In this document: positions 41,426-49,533 of the stretch, one piece after another | How the letters are laid out: each line of letters begins with the position of its first letter | How positions within the stretch are numbered: position 1 is the first letter of the stretch | Source: Candidatus Thorarchaeota archaeon | Lineage (GTDB): Archaea > Asgardarchaeota > Thorarchaeia > Thorarchaeales > Thorarchaeaceae | Direction of reading: 5' to 3' | Assembly: GCA_011364905.1 (NCBI GenBank) | Contig: RDNZ01000012.1 | Coordinates: 1-62,631, forward strand | DNA: 62,631 bases | Notes under the pieces: generated by a model | Database searches by the model: none | Told to the model about the DNA's origin: nothing | Seen by the model: only the letters and a program-made list of their open reading frames with translations | Made by a program: the position numbers and the translations under genes

Positions 41426-41749
41426 TTATCTTCGATTCACAAAACAAGCCATCATGATTGCTAATGCAAGTCCGATTAACACTGAAGATTGGATACAGGG
41501 GAGGAAATTTTCGCAGCCAACAGCTAGTCCAAAAGGCATTCGTTCCAGACTGTAACACCAGTTGACTAGGCGAACATATTCGATCATAACTACTGATGAA
41601 CCAACAATCAACGATACTAAAATGATAATCAACTGATAATCCAAATTCCCTCTTCGTTTTACAAGCATCCCAAGTGGTAAACCAACAAGAATCATAGTAC
41701 CTAGTATCAAGAAACTGTAGTCTAAAATTGGAGCTGGAACATATGTCAC
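41426..41749 (-). CDS. membrane protein inside the tRNA-Leu-flanked segment
   Basis: The 107-residue protein has three or four membrane helices (APILDYSFLILGTMILVGLP, DYQLIIILVSLIVGSSVVMI, CIQSSVLIGLALAIMMACFV) with a cysteine-bearing loop (WCYSLERMPFGLAVGCENFL). GTG 41749 is preferred because GGGGAG lies nine bases upstream; ATG 41776 is another choice. No family is recognised. It is the only gene in the segment and runs in the direction of the tRNA. Confidence 0.5.
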   Translation of the reverse strand: MTYVPAPILDYSFLILGTMILVGLPLGMLVKRRGNLDYQLIIILVSLIVGSSVVMIEYVRLVNWCYSLERMPFGLAVGCENFLPCIQSSVLIGLALAIMMACFVNRR

Positions 41750-41823
41750 TACGGTACACTCCCCTGTTTTCTGCATATGGCGACCAAAGGTCCATAAGCT
41801 TTTTGCAAATCATAGAAAAAGAA

Positions 41824-41911
41824 TGGTGCGGAGGGCGAGATTCGAACTCGCGAACTTCTACAAGATTGGGACCTAAACCCAACGCCTTTGACCTGGCTTG
41901 GCAACCTCCGC
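41824..41911 (-). tRNA. tRNA-Leu (TAG), CCA encoded
   Basis: The minus strand folds as a type II tRNA: acceptor GCGGAGG / CCTCCGC, D arm, anticodon stem TTGGG / CCCAA around TTTAGGT with anticodon TAG, a variable arm (TCTTGTAGAAGT), and T arm GCGAG / CTCGC. A discriminator A and encoded CCA follow. No intron is seen. Its 3' part is duplicated 452 bases downstream, which suggests integration at this gene. Confidence 0.94.
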
Positions 41912-41961
41912 ATAAGTGAAACAGGATGGTCAACCGACCAGTTTTAACCGTTTTGTATCTT

Positions 41962-42099
41962 TCAGTCCTCTACGGTTTCCCAAGTGTGGTTGCAACGTGG
42001 ACAACGCCATTTCTTTCTGTACTTGCCGGCTCCAAACATCTCCTTTCTGACCAGAGCGACCTCATTGAATCCGCATTTTATGCAAGTTTTTTCGTCCAT
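41962..42099 (-). CDS. small zinc-ribbon protein (45 aa)
   Basis: The 45-residue frame begins MDEKTCIKCGFNEVALVRKE and ends WRCPRCNHTWETVED. Two CxxC pairs (C6/C9 and C33/C36) 24 residues apart form a zinc ribbon of the kind seen in TFIIS-like and ribosomal-associated small archaeal proteins. ATG 42099 is used; ATG 42108 would add three residues. It lies between tRNA-Leu and the ribosomal protein S3Ae gene and is divergent from the latter. Function unknown. Confidence 0.7.
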   Translation of the reverse strand: MDEKTCIKCGFNEVALVRKEMFGAGKYRKKWRCPRCNHTWETVED

Positions 42100-42273
42100 G
42101 TGATGCATCTCACAACTGAGGAAACACGAATGTCATATCTAGTTTTGCCATCTGTATCGGGACACGTCACAATGTTTTTATTAGACTCATTAGTTGTCGG
42201 CGCGTTTCTGTAGGCAACAGCCCCGGAGCAATCCATGATTTTCTGGATTTTCCAGCATGAGTGTGATATTCAG

Positions 42274-42927
42274 ATGTCCTCAAAAAGTAGACAAACAGCG
42301 GCAAGGACCAGAGATAAGTGGCGAGAGAAGATCTGGTACCAGATTCTTGCACCGGACTATTTCGAAAACAAGGATATCGGTAGAACTCCTGCAGGTAGTC
42401 CTGAGCAACTGGTTGGAAGGACCGTTCAGCCCACACTCTACGACATAACAGGGGACTTTGATAGGATTCACGTCAAACTGCGATTCAAGATAGTGGAAGT
42501 TGCAGGGCAACAGGCGAAGACTGTGTTCTATGGGCACGAGTGGAGTTCAGACTATCTTAGAGGATTAGTACGAAGAGGCACATCTAGGATTGACTGGATT
42601 GGCCCCATCCTGACCAAAGACGACTATCTAATGCGTATTTCAGTCATTGTCTTCACAACCACTCGGGCAAAGACAAGCCAAGAACATGCAGTCAGAAAGG
42701 CAATTGAGAAGGTCATTCGTGCTCACGCAAAGAAGCATGTTTTCGACGAGCTTGTCACTAAAGTCGTTCTTGGTGATCTTGCGGCAGAGGTTCGCGAAGA
42801 CGTGAGAAAGATAATCCCAATTCGTGAGTCCGAAATCAGAAAGAGCAAGGTACTCAAGGGACCGGAAGAGGTCAAAGTCAGAAGGGCTAGACTACGAAGA
42901 GGCACTACTGCTGAGAAGGAAAAGTGA
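42274..42927 (+). CDS. rps3ae: 30S ribosomal protein S3Ae (S1e)
   Basis: The 217-residue protein is S3Ae, a small-subunit protein of archaea and eukaryotes. The core DKWREKIWYQILAPDYFENK and the following GRTPAGSPEQLVGRTVQPTL are diagnostic, as is the lysine- and arginine-rich tail. ATG 42274 gives the usual start MSSKSRQTAARTRDKW. A TTTTTATTA element near 42174 and about 75 bases of leader with a small CTGGA / TCCAG hairpin (42243-42255) lie upstream. It stands alone. Confidence 0.95.
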   Translation: MSSKSRQTAARTRDKWREKIWYQILAPDYFENKDIGRTPAGSPEQLVGRTVQPTLYDITGDFDRIHVKLRFKIVEVAGQQAKTVFYGHEWSSDYLRGLVRRGTSRIDWIGPILTKDDYLMRISVIVFTTTRAKTSQEHAVRKAIEKVIRAHAKKHVFDELVTKVVLGDLAAEVREDVRKIIPIRESEIRKSKVLKGPEEVKVRRARLRRGTTAEKEK

Positions 42928-42943
42928 GAGTGACCTTTCGCTA

Positions 42944-43297
42944 CTATTTGTCAATGCCTTCAAGCTTGTGAAGCGCCTGTAGTAGCAGTACCATTAGGTT
43001 AGCAAGCTTAGTGAGAGCTTCGGTGTCTGTTTCTCTATCGACTACCTCGTTGAGAGCTTTCAATTTGTTGATCAGGGTCTCCCGTAGCTCTGGAATCAGT
43101 GTCTTCACAGCTTGAGCTTCCACTTCCTCATCGGATTGGGCGTATACTATTCGTCTATCACACTTAGCACAATAGATGTCATCTTTCACCTTCAACAATG
43201 GAGACCCACACTGAGGGCAAGCATCGGCAAGCATTGTGGCTCCTTGTCGCAGAAGCTGTGCCATTCTTTTTACAGACGCATCATCTTTGTCACTCAT
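42944..43297 (-). CDS. COG1645 zinc protein (Sjogren's/scleroderma autoantigen 1-like)
   Basis: The 117-residue protein has the archaeal COG1645 layout: a helix (ASVKRMAQLLRQGATMLAD), a zinc ribbon CPQCGSPLLKVKDDIYCAKC, then a helical tail (LRETLINKLKALNEVVDRET, LTKLANLMVLLLQALHKLEG). Its role is unknown; the family is conserved in most archaea and in the eukaryotic autoantigen p27. ATG 43297 (MSDKDDAS) is the best start. It converges on S3Ae, 17 bases away. Confidence 0.88.
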   Translation of the reverse strand: MSDKDDASVKRMAQLLRQGATMLADACPQCGSPLLKVKDDIYCAKCDRRIVYAQSDEEVEAQAVKTLIPELRETLINKLKALNEVVDRETDTEALTKLANLMVLLLQALHKLEGIDK

Positions 43298-43457
43298 AGT
43301 CCTCACTCAGAAACAAGAAGTTGTTAGGATATAAGAGAATCTGCATTACTGTAGAGGCTGTCTGAGGGTGAGAGAGATACTCGTGAACTCGGTAGGTCTG
43401 ATGAAAACGTTGATATGGTTAATTCGGTGAAAGGCACTCGTTGTTCGCACTCCGTTT

Positions 43458-43751
43458 GTGCGTAAAGACCATTCAGAGGTGAGTCCTTTGGACCCCGAAA
43501 CACAGAAGAGCATAGACCAGTCTAAACACCTCCTAAAACAAATTTCGGAGGATTCTTCAGTTCCCAGGAATATAAGGCGCGCAGCCAATGAGGCAATCAC
43601 TGTTCTTGAGAACGAAATTGACTCTCCAGCCGTGAGAGCGCAGAATGCGATATCAATCTTGGATGAGCCAAGCCAGGACCCGAACTGCCCAAACCATGCT
43701 CGGACTAAGATTTGGCACGTATCCAGCTTGCTAGAGCCAATTCGTGACTAG
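43458..43751 (+). CDS. UPF0147 family protein
   Basis: The 97-residue helical protein matches the small archaeal UPF0147 family. The marks are DSSVPRNIRRAANEAITVLE and PAVRAQNAISILDEPSQDPN followed by HARTKIWHVSSLLEPIR. Function is unknown although the family is nearly universal in archaea. GTG 43458 is the only start in the frame that retains the whole conserved region. It is monocistronic, 92 bases upstream of the FAU-1 gene on the same strand. Confidence 0.85.
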   Translation: MRKDHSEVSPLDPETQKSIDQSKHLLKQISEDSSVPRNIRRAANEAITVLENEIDSPAVRAQNAISILDEPSQDPNCPNHARTKIWHVSSLLEPIRD

Positions 43752-43843
43752 CTCTGTTTGGTACGTAGTGGTGATTCAACAAAATCAGCCAGACCGTGAC
43801 AAAACAGCGTGATGGCACCCATTTCCCGGGTCAGTGTTTGCCC

Positions 43844-45313
43844 ATGATTAAGGCGAGGATAAGAGGAATCTATTCACAGTCATTGACGCAGATATTGCTG
43901 CAAAATCACTTTGATATTGTGCAGCCTACGCCAGAGGTGGCAAGAAGGTTCGGGCTTCCTTATCGCAGCGATATTCCAGATGTCGATATATGGGATAGAA
44001 GTGACCTTCAAGGAATAGTGGCAATTGCATATGAATCCGTGTTGACTCGCTTAACCGACGTTTTACGTCGGAGATTGGGAGGTGTCATAACCAGAACCCC
44101 AAGGGTCGCTAAGAGCTCAGTATACAAGGGAATTGTTCTAGGAAAGGATGACCGGACCGGACAGACGAAGGTAGACTTAGGCGCAATCTCAGGGCTACTT
44201 CCTGATAGAGGACTCAAGAAAGGGCAGCCGATAATGGTCCAAATACGAGCTCACGATTATGGACGAAAAGCGCCAGTTCTCTCCTCAAGTATTACAATTC
44301 CTGGACAAGCCGCTGTTCTTCTTCCTGAACCCGTAATACGTCTCAGTACAAAGATTAAGGATCAGGAGTCCCGGAGGAACCTATTGTCTCTTGGGCGTAA
44401 GATTCGTGAGCACACAGAGAATTGGGGAGTGCTATGGAGAACAGCAGCAGAGAAACTCACCGAAGAAGAGCTGCGTAATGAGGTGGATGACCTTCTGGAT
44501 ACGGCACAACAGGTTTTCAAAAAATTCAATGATCTCGATGAAGCTGGTGTTCTTTTTGAAGGAACCAGTAATGCGGACATCGAGTTTCCTTTGGAAGTAA
44601 AAGACGCACTTGACAAGACTCGGGCAAAAATCAAACCAACATTGAAACACCACCACTTCTACAAAAGCGCTGGATATGCGTCACTTGTTGATTTGGCAGA
44701 GATGATTATCGAAGACCGTCCTGAGGAGCGGAGCTATATTACCTCAAAACTTGAAAAGGTTGTATCACGGGACTTGCCTCGAGTTGATGATTCGGTCAAC
44801 ATTGAACATGTAAAATTGGACGGTAGAAATATCGTACTTTCTAGAGGAAGGATTATTGAAACAACTTCCAAGGGATTCGTAATCAGAAGACAGTTCAGAC
44901 ACACAAATCGTAAACTAAAGATGAATCAAGACAGCTATGAGGGTGTTGATGTGGTAAGTAGTGAGGGGGACTATGCATTGACTCAGGTAATCCCTGGTGC
45001 GCTTTCGCTGGTGACAGATTATTTCTCGCGTGATGGACATATCAAAGGCACATACGTCAACATTAACACAGGGGTCGAGGTCTACCCAAGCAACGGAAAC
45101 AGTCCAGGGAGAGTCCGGTATATTGACCTGGAGATTGATGTGGTGAAAGCACCAATCACGGAAGAGCCTCGTATAATAGATCAACATCTTCTGAAAAGAG
45201 CAGTCCAGCGAGGCTTCATTACTCAGGAGATGGCTGATGAGTCGCGTTTGAAAGCCCAGACGATCTTTGATGAATTGGCGATGTCGACGGAAACCGGTTC
45301 TGAAGCAACTTGA
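43844..45313 (+). CDS. RNase E/G-like ribonuclease FAU-1
   Basis: The 489-residue protein is the archaeal FAU-1 RNase, which binds AU-rich RNA and processes rRNA precursors. An RNase E-like domain with an S1 insertion covers the N-terminal half (MIKARIRGIYSQSLTQILLQ, then VYKGIVLGKDDRTGQTKVDL). The C-terminal third is DUF402: LSLVTDYFSRDGHIKGTYVN and VRYIDLEIDVVKAP, which holds the phosphate-binding acidic residues. ATG 43844 starts at the conserved N-terminus; a frame 16 residues longer lacks homology-like sequence. Length fits the family. Confidence 0.88.
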   Translation: MIKARIRGIYSQSLTQILLQNHFDIVQPTPEVARRFGLPYRSDIPDVDIWDRSDLQGIVAIAYESVLTRLTDVLRRRLGGVITRTPRVAKSSVYKGIVLGKDDRTGQTKVDLGAISGLLPDRGLKKGQPIMVQIRAHDYGRKAPVLSSSITIPGQAAVLLPEPVIRLSTKIKDQESRRNLLSLGRKIREHTENWGVLWRTAAEKLTEEELRNEVDDLLDTAQQVFKKFNDLDEAGVLFEGTSNADIEFPLEVKDALDKTRAKIKPTLKHHHFYKSAGYASLVDLAEMIIEDRPEERSYITSKLEKVVSRDLPRVDDSVNIEHVKLDGRNIVLSRGRIIETTSKGFVIRRQFRHTNRKLKMNQDSYEGVDVVSSEGDYALTQVIPGALSLVTDYFSRDGHIKGTYVNINTGVEVYPSNGNSPGRVRYIDLEIDVVKAPITEEPRIIDQHLLKRAVQRGFITQEMADESRLKAQTIFDELAMSTETGSEAT

Positions 45314-45322
45314 TTTTCTGGT

Positions 45323-45562
45323 TTAATCAGTGGATACTGATGTTCTCAACGATAAGTCTATGGCGCTCATTATATCCTCAAGCGTTGCAGCAAGACTTTC
45401 CAAGCTACGTGTAGATTGTATTGTGATATCTAGCCTATGATCTTCAAGTGAGCATTCAATGCAGAGACCTTCTGGTAATGGAGAGTTATCTGGAGATATT
45501 GCAGAGAGTGTCCGTCTTGCTTCTTCATCAGAGCTGAAGTGAAGCTGAATTCGTACGATCAC
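45323..45562 (-). CDS. pcc1: KEOPS complex subunit Pcc1
   Basis: The 79-residue protein is Pcc1, the dimerisation subunit of KEOPS, which makes the t6A base of ANN-decoding tRNAs. It is a short alpha/beta chain with IVRIQLHFSSDEEARRTLSA and RLDITIQSTRSLESLAATLE. It overlaps the end of the RecJ-like gene by four bases. KEOPS partners Bud32 and Kae1 lie about 2 kb upstream in the same direction. Archaea often keep pcc1 after rps15 and a RecJ-like gene. Confidence 0.85.
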   Translation of the reverse strand: MIVRIQLHFSSDEEARRTLSAISPDNSPLPEGLCIECSLEDHRLDITIQSTRSLESLAATLEDIMSAIDLSLRTSVSTD

Positions 45563-46908
45563 GAGAGAATCTCCTTCTCTGTTGCTGAACCTAATGAATC
45601 GAGGACATCTGCTTGCGATTCTTTCGGGAGTTTCCTGAACAAAAGCGACTTTGTTGATGTCAGTATTGGATCTAGACCTTGATTTCGTAGGGTTTGAAGA
45701 GCAGCCTTTGTGTCTATGTTTTCATCTGTCCAAATTGCGATAGTTGATTCATCACTATTAATCAGAAGGGGACGTTCTTGATTGGCAATACCACTCTGGA
45801 GTATGACACGACCTACATCGGTCAATATTTCACTCTGGACTCCTGCAACTTCAATTGAGGTGCTTGTTTCAGTGGAAATGCCCTTGAGTTTTGTTTGTAG
45901 TCGTTCTATTGTTGAGATGACATCTTTGTGATGGCTCAGGTATATGTCTATTACATTCCGTAGGGCTCTTCCCCTGTCCCCAATCCAAATGCTCATTGCA
46001 GCTCCTTGTTCTTGTCGAGCCCATGAGGTTTCTGCAATGGCCTCCAGCCCTGACAGATATCGGAGCGGACTGTTTTCGGCTTCCAACAATAGAATATAGT
46101 CAGTCCCCATAATCTGAGCTATTATGCTTGGTCCAAATTCAGCAAGTAACCTAGATGTTAGATGTTGCGTCAGACTTTGAGCTTCCTTGTTACTCAGTTC
46201 ACTCATTGGACTATGAAGCTTAGTGACTGGAATTTCAGCTTCGTTGAGTAAAGAGTCACAGGCTTTTTGGTTTCCACTTAAACCAAGGATGAAAGGACGT
46301 GTGTTGTAGTGGAATAATTCATCAAGAGGCAGAAACCCAAAGCCGAATAGTCTGACTCCCTTGCGTTCTTCAATTAGCTTCTTTTCTTTGGCTTTCTTGA
46401 CAATCTCATCATCAACCTTCTGAGTAAGCTTAGCTGGTTCGGTACTAAGTAGGATAGCTCCAGCAGCTATCTGTAAGTCATAGTCATTGGCGCTAAGTAG
46501 TTGTTCTGAAAACAGATAACCAGCAGCAGATACTGTTTCCGTTGTTCCACATGTCAATGATTCTACCTGTTCAGATTGAGAAGCTCCACCCAAGAAGATT
46601 GGATAGCTCTTCCCTTTACGGATTCTTTTCTTTCCTAGGGTATCAATTCCAACAAAAATCAAATTAGCAGATTCATGCAATGAACGAAGTTCAATCACTC
46701 TATCCAAGCTTATTATAGGATGTTCAAATGATACATGGAATTTCCCTCCAGATTTCATAATTCCTCTACATAGTAGAGCTGTGGCTAGCGTTGATCTTGT
46801 ATCAGGAGAAGAAACTAAGACTGTTTGGTTGTCATTCTTAAAACCAATCTCTGCACACTGATTTTTCAGTGACTTGAGAGATATAGAACCATGTCTTTTT
46901 TTACTCAT
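45559..46908 (-). CDS. RecJ/Cdc45-like protein, catalytic motifs degenerate
   Basis: This 449-residue protein is in the position of the archaeal RecJ-like/GAN genes, between rps15 and pcc1, and has the two-domain layout. The N-terminal part corresponds to DHH: VLVSSPDTRSTLATALLCRG aligns with the usual SHADADG motif, but its His and second Asp are lost, and no DHH triad is seen. The C-terminal RecJ-like domain (QEQGAAMSIWIGDRGRALRN) remains. Loss of these residues points to a non-catalytic, Cdc45-like role with GINS and MCM rather than an exonuclease. It overlaps pcc1 by four bases. Confidence 0.8.
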   Translation of the reverse strand: MSKKRHGSISLKSLKNQCAEIGFKNDNQTVLVSSPDTRSTLATALLCRGIMKSGGKFHVSFEHPIISLDRVIELRSLHESANLIFVGIDTLGKKRIRKGKSYPIFLGGASQSEQVESLTCGTTETVSAAGYLFSEQLLSANDYDLQIAAGAILLSTEPAKLTQKVDDEIVKKAKEKKLIEERKGVRLFGFGFLPLDELFHYNTRPFILGLSGNQKACDSLLNEAEIPVTKLHSPMSELSNKEAQSLTQHLTSRLLAEFGPSIIAQIMGTDYILLLEAENSPLRYLSGLEAIAETSWARQEQGAAMSIWIGDRGRALRNVIDIYLSHHKDVISTIERLQTKLKGISTETSTSIEVAGVQSEILTDVGRVILQSGIANQERPLLINSDESTIAIWTDENIDTKAALQTLRNQGLDPILTSTKSLLFRKLPKESQADVLDSLGSATEKEILS

Positions 46909-46941
46909 TTCACGAAAACGGGTTTGTCGTGCATGATAAAA

Positions 46942-47403
46942 CTATCTCAAAAGTACGGCAGCTTGGTCGGGACTATATTTCCAGTCAGCTGGGAGTATCT
47001 TCTTCTTCCGATAGTACTTTGAGAGTCTATGGATTTTGCTTTCAGCTAGCTGAAGCCCTCGTTTGGATACAAAATCCGTCTTGTTTTCTTCCAAGTGCCT
47101 TCGGATTGTCGCGGCCTTTGCGATCATGTTCCGGAGGTCCTCTGGAACACTTCGCTCAAGATCATTTTCACGAAGAATGTCCATGACACGTTTACCAGTA
47201 ATCATTCGAACTAGAGGTACGCCATATTGATCCCTGAGGATTTTGCCTATCATTGAAGGAGTGTTTCCAGCCTTGGCAAGTTCAATGACTTTTGTTTCCA
47301 CCCACTGAGCATCTTTTTCCTTCTCCATCCACTCAGGGATTGTCAATGTGGAGGGCCGCTTACTGCTCGATTGGCCCCTTCGTCTTGTGTGCATTCTAGC
47401 CAT
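46942..47403 (-). CDS. rps15: 30S ribosomal protein S15
   Basis: The 153-residue protein is archaeal S15 (eukaryotic S13), with the basic start MARMHTRRRGQSSSKRPSTL, the core PSMIGKILRDQYGVPLVRMI and a C-terminal S15 domain including HRLSKYYRKKKILPADWKYS. ATG 47403 is the family start; a longer frame lacks similarity. It leads a run with the RecJ-like gene and pcc1, 33 bases away. Confidence 0.95.
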   Translation of the reverse strand: MARMHTRRRGQSSSKRPSTLTIPEWMEKEKDAQWVETKVIELAKAGNTPSMIGKILRDQYGVPLVRMITGKRVMDILRENDLERSVPEDLRNMIAKAATIRRHLEENKTDFVSKRGLQLAESKIHRLSKYYRKKKILPADWKYSPDQAAVLLR

Positions 47404-47526
47404 TGGAACTACCTCTAAGTCCGTAGGTACCCTCAAAAACCGGGTCTGCCACATGGCCCAAAGCTGTGGATATAAAGATTACCTTGTGACGAGTGATTCT
47501 GGTTCACAATGTTGTGCGTGAGTGAA

Positions 47527-48168
47527 TCAATGGTATCTTCCCCGCTCTCGGATTTCTTTCATTCTTGACAATATTGGTTCTGCCGAGCTTCCTAGAACAC
47601 CAATATAGCCTTCAAGCGTTGCTTCCAACATCTTCTCCTGAACCTCCCAATGGGTGGTTTCCAATGCTCTATGAATCAGATGTAAATCCACACCTTTCAT
47701 CTCTACAGTTGCGTTTGATTCTGAGAGACCGAAATCAACAATCCACAGTCGGGAGTTGTTGCTTACAATGACATTACTGGTTGTTGGATCGCCATGGACA
47801 ATATTTCCTTCATGTAGTAGGGCGATTAGTTTCCCGAAATCACGACTAAGAGAAAGGAGGACTGATTGAGATGCTTTTTCTGCCAACTCCTTCAATTGAA
47901 TACCTGGTATGAAATCCATTAGGATTGTGTATTTATTTAGGTCGACGAAATATACAGCCGGCGTAGGAACTCCGAGCGCTCTTGCCGCTGTTAGCATTTT
48001 GCACTCTCTACTGGTCCGTGATTTTCTGAGTTGCATGTCTATGTCTGGAAGAAGGTACGGTTTACTCTGACGCCATTTTAGAACATAAGGGTCTCCCCAC
48101 TGGTCCATCTTGTAGATAACAGACTCAGCACCTTTGGCTAGTACTTGTTTCAATATGCCTATCTCCAT
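47527..48168 (-). CDS. bud32: KEOPS protein kinase/ATPase Bud32
   Basis: The 213-residue protein is Bud32, the small kinase-fold ATPase of KEOPS. The glycine-rich region is KGAESVIYKM, the ATP lysine is in YVLKWRQSK, the catalytic loop is IVHGDPTTSNVIV, and the metal motif is VDFGLS (DFG). The activation and lower lobe sequences after DFG are short, as expected. It overlaps the end of kae1 by ten bases (48159-48168), so the two subunits are translated together. Confidence 0.93.
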   Translation of the reverse strand: MEIGILKQVLAKGAESVIYKMDQWGDPYVLKWRQSKPYLLPDIDMQLRKSRTSRECKMLTAARALGVPTPAVYFVDLNKYTILMDFIPGIQLKELAEKASQSVLLSLSRDFGKLIALLHEGNIVHGDPTTSNVIVSNNSRLWIVDFGLSESNATVEMKGVDLHLIHRALETTHWEVQEKMLEATLEGYIGVLGSSAEPILSRMKEIRERGRYH

Positions 48169-49145
48169 AGTATATCTTGGTCATCAGTACGCCATTTGGG
48201 CAGTACATGAGAGTCCTCCACCTTAATTCTACGACCTGATTTATACTGAAGAATCCCATTCCAAGCAATCATTGCACCTTGGTCTCCAGCCAGTGATGGA
48301 GAAACACGGTGAAACGTTGCCTCATGTCTTTTAGCAACACCTGACAGTATCTCAGTAAGACGGTTATTACGGGCCACGCCGCCTGTCAAAAGGAGCTCGT
48401 TCTTCTTGGTATGCGCGATTGCTCGTTCAGCAATCTCTGCTAACATTCCGAATGATGTTTCTTGTACACTATAACATATGTCCGAGATTGAAACGCCTTC
48501 TGAGTGCAACTTTTTTGCAGCAGTCAACATACCTGAATAGCTTAAGTCCATTCCTTTCACGGAGTAGGGAAGGTCGTAGAAGTTACTACCTTTCTTTGCT
48601 TCCCTTTCAACAATAGGACCTCCGGGAAAGGGCATCCCTAACTCCCGAGCAAGCACATCTAGCATGTTTCCGATTGCTATATCCAGCGTTTCGCCAAATG
48701 TTCTAAATCGACCTCCTGCAAAAGCAATAACCTGTGTGTTTCCACCGGAAACGTAGACAGTCACTGGGTCGTTAAATCTAGATTCAAGGCAACCAATTTC
48801 AATATGGGCAACGCAGTGATTGACATCAACGAGTGGGACAGCTAGTTTGAGAGAGAGAGTTCTAGCAATCGTTGCTGTAGTCCTCAAACATGGTCCTAGA
48901 CCAGGGCCTCGTGAGAAAGCAACGAGATTAATGTCCTTAAAATGTATACCAGCTTTCTGGACAGAGTCCTTGATTAACCCAGGACCTAGTTCCGAATGAT
49001 GGCGACTGGCTTCCCGCGGATGAATTCCACCTTGAGCTGGTTTTAGCATATCCCACTCATTTGAAAGAACCTTTCCCTCACTAGTCACAATTCCAGCCCC
49101 AAATGAGTGGGCAGTTCCTTCAATGCCTAGACAGTATAATGTCAT
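48159..49145 (-). CDS. kae1: tRNA threonylcarbamoyltransferase Kae1 (TsaD)
   Basis: The 328-residue protein is Kae1, the catalytic subunit of KEOPS that forms t6A37 on tRNA. The metal-binding His residues lie in GGIHPREASRHHSELG and VNHCVAHIEIG, the ATP loop in SGGNTQVIAFAGGRF, and the C-terminal HEATFHRVSPSLAGDQGAMI completes the active site. Length is normal for archaeal Kae1. It is the first gene of the kae1-bud32 pair and is divergent from the Lsm gene. Confidence 0.95.
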   Translation of the reverse strand: MTLYCLGIEGTAHSFGAGIVTSEGKVLSNEWDMLKPAQGGIHPREASRHHSELGPGLIKDSVQKAGIHFKDINLVAFSRGPGLGPCLRTTATIARTLSLKLAVPLVDVNHCVAHIEIGCLESRFNDPVTVYVSGGNTQVIAFAGGRFRTFGETLDIAIGNMLDVLARELGMPFPGGPIVEREAKKGSNFYDLPYSVKGMDLSYSGMLTAAKKLHSEGVSISDICYSVQETSFGMLAEIAERAIAHTKKNELLLTGGVARNNRLTEILSGVAKRHEATFHRVSPSLAGDQGAMIAWNGILQYKSGRRIKVEDSHVLPKWRTDDQDILWR

Positions 49146-49288
49146 TTTTGCTTACCTGGAACGAGATATTCTAGACAAATGTTGTATGTCATCGCAAGTT
49201 GACTCTTACGCTTGGACCATGTTGGAAATCATCATCTAGCAAAGGCTTTATAATGCACTCATAGAGGCTCTCATCAGAGGTGTCCTGA

Positions 49289-49516
49289 GTGCCTGAGAAA
49301 ATGCCAATAAAAGCCTTAGAACAACAACTCAACGATATTGTTTCGATTAAATTGAAAGACCAGAGGATCTTCCGAGGGCGCCTAACAAGATGCGACATGT
49401 ATATGAATCTCACACTTGCAGATGCAGAAGAACTTGAAGAGGATCAGATTAGCGCCAAGTATGGGCAGGTGTTGATAAGAGGCAATAATATTCTTTGGAT
49501 TCAGATTCCTGAGTGA
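49289..49516 (+). CDS. Sm-like (Lsm) RNA-binding protein
   Basis: The 75-residue protein is an archaeal Sm-like protein that forms heptameric rings on U-rich RNA. Sm1 motif: IVSIKLKDQRIFRGRLTRCD with MYMNLTLADAEEL; Sm2 motif: GQVLIRGNNILWI. GTG 49289 has GAGGTG eight bases before it; ATG 49301 is also possible. It is a single gene, convergent with DUF460, which ends 18 bases further on. Confidence 0.9.
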   Translation: MPEKMPIKALEQQLNDIVSIKLKDQRIFRGRLTRCDMYMNLTLADAEELEEDQISAKYGQVLIRGNNILWIQIPE

Positions 49517-49533
49517 ATTCAGGTAATGAGTTT

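Larger units (their letters stand above)
41370..41865. mobile_element. one-gene segment bounded by 44-bp tRNA-Leu 3'-end duplication
   Basis: A 44-bp perfect direct repeat at 41370-41413 and 41822-41865 frames this segment. The right copy is the 3' part of the intact tRNA-Leu, covering its variable arm, T arm, acceptor strand and CCA; the left copy is the same stretch alone, in the same orientation. That is the layout left by an integrase which uses a tRNA 3' end as attachment site. The 408 bases between hold one membrane protein and no integrase. It may be a remnant, a deleted island or a non-autonomous passenger. Confidence 0.5.

Noticed and set aside
41370..41865. insertion sequence or transposon
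   Set aside because: There is no transposase and no terminal inverted repeats; the flanks are direct repeats of tRNA sequence, which fits integrase-type insertion instead.
41406..41933. 175-codon minus-strand frame across tRNA-Leu and the flanked segment
   Set aside because: It runs through the tRNA gene and competes with the better membrane-protein frame, so it is chance.
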